Below the pieces are notes generated by a model. It ran no database searches. It was not told where the DNA came from and saw nothing but the letters and a program-made list of their open reading frames with translations. A stretch of 61,596 nucleotides of DNA from JAZSNL01 sp045536365. GTDB lineage: Bacteria; Bacillota_I; Bacilli_A; ML615J-28; CAG-313. A program made the position numbers and the translations under genes. Of this stretch, positions 17,597-25,520 are shown in pieces. Position 1 is the stretch's first letter; each line of letters starts with the position of its first letter. The DNA lies in NCBI GenBank assembly GCA_045536365.1, contig JAZSNL010000007.1, positions 1-61,596 of the forward strand, written 5' to 3'.

Positions 17597-18025
17597 ATGA
17601 TAATTAATGATTTGGAAGATAAAAAAATAATATATATATCAAACAATGAAATATTTTATGATGATTATACATCTTTAAAATATCCAGGTAAAATAGAAAA
17701 ATTATTTGATGAAATATGCTTAACTGAATTTACTACTTTAAGAGGTAGAAAAGAAGCAATAAAAATATTATTTGGTTATAAAAATAATCCTCCGTTATAT
17801 TTAATAAAAAATATAGTATTAATTAAAATAGAAGACATAATTAAAAATACAACAATATATCTAAATACGATATATATAACAAAAATTGAAAAAGAAGGTA
17901 TTAATTGTAAAGTTTATTTTATGAATAATACTTTCTTATTTCTATGTCTAGACATCAAATATCTAAAAAGACAACTCGAAAAAGCTTACAAAATAATAAA
18001 TAGTTATAATAAAAACTTTATATAA
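17597..18025 (+). CDS. ComK-like protein (competence transcription factor family)
   Basis: This 142-residue protein resembles ComK. It has the family segment ICLTEFTTLRGRKEAIKILFGYKNNPPLYL near residues 46-75, where the LRGRKxAIK motif and a following K-x2-P-hydrophobic turn are the best landmarks, then a beta-rich half ending in a short basic helix. ComK activates late competence genes and its own gene in Bacillus. This copy is shorter than the 192-residue Bacillus protein and lacks a clear SPKN loop. It sits 17 bases behind an ABC ATPase and 17 bases before pgk, an unusual place for a competence regulator. No SD site is obvious. Confidence 0.65.
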   Translation: MIINDLEDKKIIYISNNEIFYDDYTSLKYPGKIEKLFDEICLTEFTTLRGRKEAIKILFGYKNNPPLYLIKNIVLIKIEDIIKNTTIYLNTIYITKIEKEGINCKVYFMNNTFLFLCLDIKYLKRQLEKAYKIINSYNKNFI

Positions 18026-18042
18026 CTGGAAAGGAAAATACA

Positions 18043-19236
18043 ATGGCAAAGAAAAATATTAGAGATGTTGAATTAAAAGGAAAGAAAGTATTAATCAGAG
18101 TTGATTTCAATGTTCCAATGAAAGATGGTGAAATCACTGATAAAAATAGAATTGTTCAAGCATTACCAACAATTAAATATGCTTTAGAACAAGGTGGAAA
18201 AGTTATTTTATTCTCTCACTTAGGACGTGTTAAATCAGAAGCAGATAAAGCTAGTAACACATTAGCTCCTGTTGCTGTTGAATTAGAAAAATTATTAGGT
18301 CAAAAAGTAACATTTATTGCTGAAACAAGAGGCGAAGCTTTAGAAGCAGCAATCAATGCTTTACAAGAAGGCGAAGTATTAATGTTTGAAAACACTCGTT
18401 TTGAAGATATTAATGGTAAAAAAGAATCAGGAAATGATCCTGAATTAGGTGCATACTGGGCAAGTTTAGGTGATTTATTCGTTAATGATGCATTCGGTAC
18501 TGCTCACCGTGCACATGCTTCTAACCAAGGTATCGCTAGTCATATTGAAACAAGTGTTTCTGGTTTCTTACTAGAAAAAGAAATTAAATTCATCGGTGAA
18601 GCCGTTGATAATCCAGTTAGACCTTTCGTTGCTATCTTAGGTGGTGCAAAAGTTAGTGATAAGATTTCAGTTATTGAAAACTTATTAAACAAAGCTGATA
18701 AGATTTTAATCGGTGGCGCTATGGCTTACACATTCTATAAAGCTCAAGGTAAAAACGTTGGTACATCTAAATGTGAAGATGATTATGTTGAATTTGCAAA
18801 AGGCTTATTAGCAAAAGCAGAAGGTAAATTAATTTTACCAGTTGATAATGTAGTTACTAAAGAATTCGCAGAAGATGCAGAATCAAGAATTTCTTTAACA
18901 ACTGATTTCCATGATGATGAAATGGGTCTTGATGTTGGTCCTGTTACAATCGAATTATTCGCAAAAGAACTAGTTGGTGCAAAAACAGTAGTATGGAATG
19001 GCCCTATGGGTGTATTCGAATTTGCTCCATTCGCAAAAGGTACTTTAGCAGTATGTGAAATGTTAGCTAACTTAGAAGGTGCAACTACTATTATCGGCGG
19101 TGGTGACTCTGCAGCAGCAGCAATTTCTTTAGGATATGAACAAAAATTCTCTCATATCTCTACAGGCGGCGGCGCTAGTTTAGAATACTTAGAAGGTAAA
19201 GCATTACCAGGCGTAACTTGCTTAAATGATAAATAG
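18043..19236 (+). CDS. pgk: Phosphoglycerate kinase
   Basis: Pgk converts 1,3-bisphosphoglycerate and ADP to 3-phosphoglycerate and ATP in glycolysis. The 397-residue protein has RVDFNVPMKDGEI near residue 20, SHLGRV, NTRFEDINGKK, FVNDAFGTAHRAHAS and the C-terminal nucleotide segment IGGGDSAAA near residue 350. The length is typical. Codon choice is biased toward the optimal set. tpiA follows after 14 bases; the ComK-like gene and the sugar ABC ATPase lie directly upstream. Gap (gapA) is not adjacent. Confidence 0.97.
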   Translation: MAKKNIRDVELKGKKVLIRVDFNVPMKDGEITDKNRIVQALPTIKYALEQGGKVILFSHLGRVKSEADKASNTLAPVAVELEKLLGQKVTFIAETRGEALEAAINALQEGEVLMFENTRFEDINGKKESGNDPELGAYWASLGDLFVNDAFGTAHRAHASNQGIASHIETSVSGFLLEKEIKFIGEAVDNPVRPFVAILGGAKVSDKISVIENLLNKADKILIGGAMAYTFYKAQGKNVGTSKCEDDYVEFAKGLLAKAEGKLILPVDNVVTKEFAEDAESRISLTTDFHDDEMGLDVGPVTIELFAKELVGAKTVVWNGPMGVFEFAPFAKGTLAVCEMLANLEGATTIIGGGDSAAAAISLGYEQKFSHISTGGGASLEYLEGKALPGVTCLNDK

Positions 19237-19250
19237 AGGTTATTAATATT

Positions 19251-20006
19251 ATGAGAAAACCTATTATTGCTGGAAACTGGAAGATGTATAAAACAAGAGA
19301 TGAAGCTTTAGCATTTATGTATGCAGTAAATGAAAAAGTTCCAGCTCAAGAAATCGTTGATAGTGTAATTTGTGCTCCTTTTACATCATTAAGATGTTTA
19401 GTTAAACGTCAAGGTGAAAACTTAAGAATTGGTGCTCAAAATATGCACTTCTCTGAAGAAGGTGCTTTCACAGGTGAAATTGCTCCTAATATGTTAACTT
19501 CATTAGGTGTTGAATATGTAATCATTGGTCATAGTGAAAGAAGAGCTATGTTTAATGAAACTGATGAAACAGTTAATAAAAAATTACATGCAGCATTTAA
19601 CCATGGCTTAACTCCAATTCTTTGTGTAGGCGAATACAAAGAAGAAAGAGAATCAGGAAAAACTGAAGAAGTTTTAAGTGGTCAATTAGTAGTTGATTTA
19701 GCTGGTTTAACAAAAGAACAAATCGAAACATTAGTAATTGCTTATGAACCAATTTGGGCAATCGGTACTGGTTTAACTGCAACTCCTGAAATGGCAAATG
19801 AAACATGCAGATATATTAGACAATATGTTGCAAGTTTATACGATCAAGAAACAGCAGACAAAATGAGAATTCAATATGGTGGAAGTGTTAAAACTAATAA
19901 CATTGAAGAATTAATGAGTCAACCTGATATTGATGGTGCATTAATCGGTGGTGCAAGCTTAAGCGCTGAAAACTTTATTTTCTTCACTAACTGTGTAGTT
20001 AAATAA
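19251..20006 (+). CDS. tpiA: Triosephosphate isomerase
   Basis: TpiA interconverts dihydroxyacetone phosphate and glyceraldehyde 3-phosphate. The 251-residue protein has GNWKMYKT near residue 8 with the active-site Asn and Lys, GHSERR near residue 94 (catalytic His), AYEPIWAIGTG near residue 164 (catalytic Glu) and the phosphate loop YGGSVKTNN. The length is typical. It forms a pair with pgk and is followed by a strong terminator. Confidence 0.97.
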   Translation: MRKPIIAGNWKMYKTRDEALAFMYAVNEKVPAQEIVDSVICAPFTSLRCLVKRQGENLRIGAQNMHFSEEGAFTGEIAPNMLTSLGVEYVIIGHSERRAMFNETDETVNKKLHAAFNHGLTPILCVGEYKEERESGKTEEVLSGQLVVDLAGLTKEQIETLVIAYEPIWAIGTGLTATPEMANETCRYIRQYVASLYDQETADKMRIQYGGSVKTNNIEELMSQPDIDGALIGGASLSAENFIFFTNCVVK

Positions 20007-20014
20007 TAATATTT

Positions 20015-20047
20015 AAAGACTAAACAAAATGTTTAGTCTTTTTTTTA
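20015..20047 (+). terminator. Terminator of the pgk-tpiA transcript
   Basis: AAAGACTAAAC pairs with GTTTAGTCTTT around AAAAT, followed by eight T residues. Confidence 0.92.
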
Positions 20048-20095
20048 ATTCTTTTATTTAAATATGTTATAATATTATTAAAGGAAGTTATTATT

Positions 20096-20722
20096 ATGAG
20101 TAAAAGATACCAAGAACTAATAAAAGAAAATAATGAAACAACAAGATATTTGATTCCTTCTTATCAGCAACTTGCTGCAAAACTAGTAAGACTTGCAAGA
20201 TCAAAAGGAGTTAAAAACGAAGATACAGAAATAGTAATAAAAGGAATGTTAGAAGAATTAACAGATTATTCGAATAGAAATGTTGATATAAATATTGCTA
20301 TTCCTGACCAAGAAAAATACATAGAAGATAAATTAACATACATATCAAAAAAAATACCAATGAAATACTTAACAAAAGAATTAATTGCTGCAGCAATATT
20401 TTGTTTGATATTTGTTGGTTGGATAGTATTGCAACAATGGCTAAAATCAGATATATATTTTGATTCTCCTCAAAACATTATAGTTGAAGAAATAGGAGAA
20501 AATAAAGTTAAAATATCATGGGATGAAGTTCCTCTTGCAGAAGAATATGTTATTTATTATATAAACACAGAGGGTGAAAAAAGTTTTGAAAAAACAACAA
20601 AAGAAAAAACTTGTGTATTTGAATTACCATCAAAATCAGGAACATATAAAATATGTGTATATGTAAAAGAATCTGATTATTGTAAGGAATCCAAACCAGG
20701 AGAAGTAGAATATATAAAATAA
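20096..20722 (+). CDS. Single-pass membrane protein with extracellular FN3-like domain
   Basis: I do not recognise a named family. The 208-residue protein has an N-terminal soluble helical region (about residues 1-95), one transmembrane helix (about 97-118) and an extracellular FN3-like beta domain: ENKVKISWDEVPLAEEYVIYY near 140-160, ending in GTYKICVYV. The helical cytoplasmic part recalls small domains such as DUF1048, but the match is weak. AAGGAAG precedes the ATG. The stop runs straight into a terminator and the rpsD promoter. Confidence 0.55.
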   Translation: MSKRYQELIKENNETTRYLIPSYQQLAAKLVRLARSKGVKNEDTEIVIKGMLEELTDYSNRNVDINIAIPDQEKYIEDKLTYISKKIPMKYLTKELIAAAIFCLIFVGWIVLQQWLKSDIYFDSPQNIIVEEIGENKVKISWDEVPLAEEYVIYYINTEGEKSFEKTTKEKTCVFELPSKSGTYKICVYVKESDYCKESKPGEVEYIK

Positions 20723-20724
20723 CC

Positions 20725-20756
20725 AAAACCGATATATATTATATATCGGTTTTCTT
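20725..20756 (+). terminator. Terminator overlapping the rpsD promoter
   Basis: AAAACCGATATAT pairs with ATATATCGGTTTT around TATT. The arm and T run end about where the rpsD -35 box begins. Confidence 0.82.
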
Positions 20757-20783
20757 GACTAAAACACATTTTTTTGGTATAAT
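20755..20783 (+). promoter_or_regulatory. rpsD promoter
   Basis: TTGACT at 20755-20760, a 17-base spacer, and TATAAT at 20778-20783. Transcription would begin near 20789, at the 5' edge of the structured leader. Confidence 0.88.
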
Positions 20784-20788
20784 ATCTA

Positions 20789-20938
20789 ATGGTGCGATAA
20801 AAGCAGCATTCATAAGTTTTAATAAGTTAGATTATCACGTTTTAATAAATAATTGATAGGATGTTAGTAGTCTTGCTGCTTAGGCGAAAGCACTTGGATA
20901 ATCTATGGTTAAAAAGTTATTGAATTTTTTATCCCCAT
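20789..20938 (+). promoter_or_regulatory. Structured, pseudoknotted 5' leader of rpsD (putative S4 autoregulatory element)
   Basis: Complementary blocks occur in order A, B, A', B': AGCAGCA 20802-20808 with TGCTGCT 20874-20880, and TAGATTATC 20828-20836 with GATAATCTA 20897-20905 (9 bp perfect). This interlocked order forms a pseudoknot. An outer helix joins ATGG and GATAAAA (20789-20802) to TTTTATC and CCAT (20927-20938), and a small GC-GAAA-GC hairpin sits at 20884-20891. S4 is known to bind its own mRNA leader in Bacillus and E. coli, so autoregulation is likely. No known metabolite riboswitch signature is seen. The folding was done by eye. Confidence 0.65.
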
Positions 20939-20969
20939 AAAATATAATAAAATAAAAGGAGAAAAAAAC

Positions 20970-21569
20970 ATGGCACGTTATACTGGTCCATCTTGGAAAA
21001 AATCTAGAAGATTTAAATATTCTATTTTAGAAAACGGAAAAGAATTACAAAGAAGAAATTATGCACCTGGTCAACATGGTCAACGCCGTACTAAATTATC
21101 TGAATATGGTCTTCAATTAAATGAAAAACAAAAAGTACGTTTCACTTATGGTGTAAATGAAAAACAATTCCGTACTTTATTCGAAAAAGCTGAAAAATTA
21201 CCTGGTAAACATGGTGAAAACTTCTTATTCTTATTAGAATCAAGATTAGATAACTTAGTTTATCGTTTAGGTTTCGCAACAACTCGTCGTCAAGCACGTC
21301 AATTAGTTAACCATGGTCATATCTTAGTTGATGGTAAGAAAGTTGATATTCCTTCTTATATCTGCAAACCTGGTCAAACAATTCAAATGAAAGAAAATTC
21401 TAAAAATCTTACAATTGTTAAAGAATCTTTAGAATCTGTAGTTACTCGTGTTGCATTCGTAAGCTTTGATGAAAATACTGGTGTAGGTACATTCTTACGT
21501 TTACCAGAAAGATCTGAAATCTTACCTGAAATCAGAGAAAACTTAATCGTTGAATTCTATAACCGTTAA
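20970..21569 (+). CDS. rpsD: 30S ribosomal protein S4
   Basis: S4 is a primary 16S rRNA-binding protein and a nucleator of 30S assembly. The 199-residue protein shows the bacterial S4 opening MARYTGPSWKKSRR, the KQKVRFTYGVNEKQF region, and the S4 RNA-binding domain with RLDNLVYRLGFATTRRQARQLVNHGHI near residues 91-117. It has no N-terminal cysteine zinc knuckle. AAAGGAG precedes the ATG. It is monocistronic behind its own promoter and structured leader, as in Bacillus, and ends with a strong terminator. Confidence 0.97.
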   Translation: MARYTGPSWKKSRRFKYSILENGKELQRRNYAPGQHGQRRTKLSEYGLQLNEKQKVRFTYGVNEKQFRTLFEKAEKLPGKHGENFLFLLESRLDNLVYRLGFATTRRQARQLVNHGHILVDGKKVDIPSYICKPGQTIQMKENSKNLTIVKESLESVVTRVAFVSFDENTGVGTFLRLPERSEILPEIRENLIVEFYNR

Positions 21570-21592
21570 TCGGTTCAATAATAAGCAGAATG

Positions 21593-21623
21593 AAAAACTC
21601 TTTTATATAAAAGAGTTTTTTTA
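21593..21623 (+). terminator. rpsD terminator
   Basis: AAAACTCTTTTA pairs with TAAAAGAGTTTT around TA, followed by seven T residues. Confidence 0.9.
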
Positions 21624-21676
21624 TTTTATCAATTTTTATTAAAAGTATGATACAATTATACCAAGGAGTGATATAC

Positions 21677-23152
21677 ATGAAAAAAAGTATATATATATTT
21701 ATAATCTTATCATTATTTATTTTTACTTCCTGTAAAAAACCGCCAGAAGAAGTAAAAGAACAAATAGAAAGCATAACAATAGATTATATAAATGATTTAT
21801 CAATAGGAGAAACAATCAATCTTTCTGCAACAGTAGTATCAAATATTGAAAAAGACTATTCTTCACAAATAAAATGGAAGGTAAATGATAATTCTTTAGT
21901 AGATATAACAGATAATACCCTTACCGCAAAACAAGATGGACTTGTTACCCTTACCGCATATATAACAGAGGAAATATATACAAGTGTTGATTTTTATATT
22001 TCTAGTATTATTGTAAACGATAATGCGGTTATTGGAGTAAAAGACAAAAACATTGAAAAACTATATATACCACATAATTTTAAAGACTATATGATAACTA
22101 AAATAGCAGAAGATTCAATATCTAATATGCCGAATTTGAAAGAAATAATAATAGAAGAAGGAATTACGGAAATTGATCATTATGCATTTTCAGAAAATAA
22201 AAAATTAGAATATATATCATTACCATCTACATTAAGAAAAGTACATTTAGATAGCTTTGAATATTGTGATAATTTAAAATACAATAAAAGAGATAGTAAT
22301 ATAGATGATTGCCTATATTTAGGAAATTCTAATAATCCTTATTTATTATTAGTGAAATCTGAATCAACAATAAAAAATTTAGTATTAGATGAAGGGACAA
22401 AATTAGTGCTTGATTACGCATTTGAAAATAATCAAACAATTGAAACTATAAATCTAACTAAAGTTATATATATAGGAGAATTTGTATTCTTTGAATGTGA
22501 TAATCTTATATCAGTAGAATTCTATAAAGACTTATTGGAATTATCATACAATTTATTTTGTGGATGTTCATCACTTAAAAAAGTAGTTTTACCAGAAAAC
22601 TTAAAAATTATAGGATCATATACTTTTGCATATTGTTATAAACTAGAAGACATTAATATTCCTGATAAACTAGAAATAATTAAACCGTATGCTTTTTACA
22701 GTTGTTATTCAATAAAAGAAATAATATTACCTAATACAGTAACAAAAATAGATGTAAACAGCTTTATTGGTTGTAGTGGTTTAGAAAAAATAGTATTATC
22801 AGAAAATTTAGATTACATTGGAAACTATGCTTTTTATAACTGCAGTAGTTTAAAAACAATAATAATACCTGAAAAGATAACAACAATAAGTTCATATATG
22901 TTTTTAGGATGTAAATCATTAGAAAGCATTACTCTTTCTTCAAACATTACTAAAATTGCAATAAGTGCATTTGAAAACTGTACTAGCTTAAAATCAATAG
23001 TAATACTTAAAAACATAATAACAATAGATAATAGTGCATTCAAAAATTGTACAAGTCTAACAATTTATTCTCAAACATCATCTCCTTTAGAAACATGGGA
23101 TAAAGGATGGAATGTATCTAATTGTCCAGTTGTATGGAATTACCAAGAATAA
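21677..23152 (+). CDS. BspA-type leucine-rich-repeat surface lipoprotein
   Basis: The ATG at 21677 follows AAGGAG; a longer frame from 21647 has no site. The 491-residue protein begins with a lipoprotein signal, ILSLFIFTSC, with Cys near residue 19 as the lipidation site. A bacterial Ig-like (Big_2) domain follows (about residues 35-105), then an array of LRR_5/BspA repeats of the form AFxxCxxLxxIxLPxxLxxIGxYAFxxC from about residue 135 to 470. Such proteins are often surface adhesins, but no ligand can be inferred. A peptidase-like gene starts 10 bases after the stop. Confidence 0.85.
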   Translation: MKKSIYIFIILSLFIFTSCKKPPEEVKEQIESITIDYINDLSIGETINLSATVVSNIEKDYSSQIKWKVNDNSLVDITDNTLTAKQDGLVTLTAYITEEIYTSVDFYISSIIVNDNAVIGVKDKNIEKLYIPHNFKDYMITKIAEDSISNMPNLKEIIIEEGITEIDHYAFSENKKLEYISLPSTLRKVHLDSFEYCDNLKYNKRDSNIDDCLYLGNSNNPYLLLVKSESTIKNLVLDEGTKLVLDYAFENNQTIETINLTKVIYIGEFVFFECDNLISVEFYKDLLELSYNLFCGCSSLKKVVLPENLKIIGSYTFAYCYKLEDINIPDKLEIIKPYAFYSCYSIKEIILPNTVTKIDVNSFIGCSGLEKIVLSENLDYIGNYAFYNCSSLKTIIIPEKITTISSYMFLGCKSLESITLSSNITKIAISAFENCTSLKSIVILKNIITIDNSAFKNCTSLTIYSQTSSPLETWDKGWNVSNCPVVWNYQE

Positions 23153-23162
23153 GAGAATAGTT

Positions 23163-24701
23163 ATGAAAGTTAAAAATTATTTATATATAATTCTAAATAT
23201 AATATTTACAATAATTGAGTATTATATTATATATCTAATTATAAATAAAACAATGATAAATTCAAAACTAATTTCATTAATAATAACTTTCTGCATATTA
23301 TTAATATGTATAGTATTAAGTTTATTAATATATAAAAAAGATATATTTAAAGATGTATTAGAAACAAATAAAACAAAAACAGAAAAATACAGCAAAATAT
23401 TAGATCCTTTCGTAAAAGAAATAAATGATAAATATCATTTAAATTGCATATTAAGATACGTTGATTTAGATATAAAACCAAATCCAGCTTGGTGTTTTGA
23501 AAATTATATTTATATAAACATAGCATATGCATCAGCAGATGAGGAATTGTTAGGAGTATGTGCTCACGAAATAGGTCATATCTATAGTGGATTAAACAAA
23601 CATTTATTTTATTTCATGTTTCGATTATCAACTATTCTATCAATGATAGTGAGTTTAGGAATAAGAGTAATATGTCCATTAATAAAGAATAACAAAATAT
23701 TAAATATATTATTATATTTAATATACAGCATATTACTTACTGCATATATATTATTAAATTATATAAACTTATTAATAGTATTTCCTTTCTTAAGACAAGA
23801 TGAAGTTACCGCAAACTCATTTAGTGTGAATGTTAATAAAGGAAAAGAATTAATCTATTATTATTTATCAATAGAGAATGAGAAACCGAATACTTCATTA
23901 AAATTATTAAAAATCATTGATTTTGAACATCCAAAAGTTTCTAAAATGATAAACATTATGAAAAAAGAAATCAATGATGAATTATTAAATCAAGGATATT
24001 TAATTTACTCAGATACATTAAAACTATGCTTATCTAAAGATACAAATATTATTCTCAATGATATTTTACATATAGATAGATATGCTTTTATGTATAAAAA
24101 CGATACGAAAACAATAACAATGAATAATGTTAAAATATTATCCAATACTACTTTAAGATATTTAAAGAAATTACAAGGTTTAGAAATGAAAAAACTAGAA
24201 CATTTTACCGATGATTTATTTATTCTATGTCCTGATTTAAAAGAAGTGATTATTGATAATGATCAAGGATTATATCAATTAGGATTAAGTTATTTAAAAA
24301 TAAAGAATAATGAAGAATCGATTAAATGTTTTGAAAACACAAAAAAACACATTCCATCACTTAAAATGTTAGTTAAAATGTATAATGAAGAAGAAAAAAT
24401 TCTAGATGTGCATATTCAATTAGCTACATTAGGTGAAATAACGTCAATAATATGGTTAATTAATTATTACGAGTCAAAAGAAGATTATTTAATAAGTAAT
24501 AATTATATTGATATATTATGTCTTAAAGGTCATTCCTATGGTTTTTATAAAAAGGGAGAATATTATTACAGGGGAATTGTGGTAGAAAAAAATGAAGAGA
24601 TTGCGGTGAAATATTTAGAACTATCTAAAGAAAAAGAAGCGATTTCGATTTTAAAAGAAATTAAAGGAGAAATATATGAATCTATTAACAATACTAACTG
24701 A
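23163..24701 (+). CDS. M48-like membrane zinc metallopeptidase with TPR/Sel1-like tail
   Basis: The start at 23163 is preferred over a longer frame that overlaps the LRR gene. Of 512 residues, about the first 60 form two membrane helices; the zinc motif AHEIGH (HExxH) lies near residue 135, followed by two further hydrophobic segments (about 150-210) and a distant DEVTANSF Glu motif that can supply the third ligand. This is the M48 layout. The C-terminal part holds TPR/Sel1-like repeats. It ends with TGA, one of only two TGA stops in the window, and overlaps the next gene by 26 bases. Substrates are unknown. Confidence 0.75.
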   Translation: MKVKNYLYIILNIIFTIIEYYIIYLIINKTMINSKLISLIITFCILLICIVLSLLIYKKDIFKDVLETNKTKTEKYSKILDPFVKEINDKYHLNCILRYVDLDIKPNPAWCFENYIYINIAYASADEELLGVCAHEIGHIYSGLNKHLFYFMFRLSTILSMIVSLGIRVICPLIKNNKILNILLYLIYSILLTAYILLNYINLLIVFPFLRQDEVTANSFSVNVNKGKELIYYYLSIENEKPNTSLKLLKIIDFEHPKVSKMINIMKKEINDELLNQGYLIYSDTLKLCLSKDTNIILNDILHIDRYAFMYKNDTKTITMNNVKILSNTTLRYLKKLQGLEMKKLEHFTDDLFILCPDLKEVIIDNDQGLYQLGLSYLKIKNNEESIKCFENTKKHIPSLKMLVKMYNEEEKILDVHIQLATLGEITSIIWLINYYESKEDYLISNNYIDILCLKGHSYGFYKKGEYYYRGIVVEKNEEIAVKYLELSKEKEAISILKEIKGEIYESINNTN

Positions 24702-25464
24702 TATAACTAAACCTTATAATTTAAATCACTTTATTTATCTAGGCATTTGTATAGCTGTAGTAGTTATCATGGTAATAATTTTTAAGTTAAAAAAATTAAC
24801 ACTTTCTCAAATGTTAAAATTTATGGTTGTTGTTGCAGTAGCATCAGAATTAATTGTTATGTTATTAAATACCAATGTTCCTGTTTATAATGATGAAGGT
24901 GAAATTATTGGATATTTACTTAAGAAAAGGAATTTACCATTCCATATGTGTTCAATTCAAATATTCTTTATTATTGCGTTAAACATAATCAAAGGTGAAA
25001 AAGCTAGAGAAATATTACTTACATTTATGTATCCTACTTGTTTAGCAGGAGCGTTTATGGCTTTGTTAATTCCTACTGTTGAAGGAATTATATTTGATCA
25101 TTTAAGAGCTTGGGAATACTTTTTATTCCATGCGTTCTTAGTAGGATTTGGTATATGTATAGCTATATCGGGTGAAGTTAAAATTAATACAAAATCATAT
25201 TTCAGAACAACAGGATTATTAATATTATTATTTATTTTATCTATATATTTAAATTCAATTTTAAGTATTCCAGGAGCCGATCCGGATTTACAAACTAATT
25301 TCTTTTTCTCAAGTGCTCCTCCGCTTCAAGGATTACCTATTTTGAATATTGATCATGGATGGCATGTTTATATTTTATCTATGATAGGAGTAGGAGTTGT
25401 TTTAATGACTCTTCTACATATTCCATTTTTTATAAAAGATTTTAAAGAAAGAAAACAAAAGTAG
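24676..25464 (+). CDS. YwaF/TMEM164-like integral membrane protein
   Basis: This 262-residue protein has about seven hydrophobic segments. The family-like blocks are LPFHMCSIQIFFIIALN near residue 90 and NSILSIPGADPDLQTNFFF near residue 195, followed by DHGWHVYIL. The pattern recalls the YwaF (TIGR02206) and TMEM164 family. TMEM164 has a reported acyltransferase role in eukaryotes; the bacterial function is unsettled. AAGGAG precedes the ATG, which lies inside the end of the peptidase gene, so the LRR, peptidase and YwaF genes form one transcript. Confidence 0.6.
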   Translation: MNLLTILTDITKPYNLNHFIYLGICIAVVVIMVIIFKLKKLTLSQMLKFMVVVAVASELIVMLLNTNVPVYNDEGEIIGYLLKKRNLPFHMCSIQIFFIIALNIIKGEKAREILLTFMYPTCLAGAFMALLIPTVEGIIFDHLRAWEYFLFHAFLVGFGICIAISGEVKINTKSYFRTTGLLILLFILSIYLNSILSIPGADPDLQTNFFFSSAPPLQGLPILNIDHGWHVYILSMIGVGVVLMTLLHIPFFIKDFKERKQK

Positions 25465-25480
25465 GAAAAAATCGAAAAAT

Positions 25481-25516
25481 AAAAGGCGTTAAACAAATTT
25501 AGTTTAACACCTTTTT
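25481..25516. terminator. Bidirectional terminator
   Basis: AAAAGGCGTTAAAC pairs with GTTTAACACCTTTT around AAATTTA with one mismatch. It lies between the convergent YwaF-like and phosphoesterase genes. Confidence 0.85.
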
Positions 25517-25520
25517 ATTA

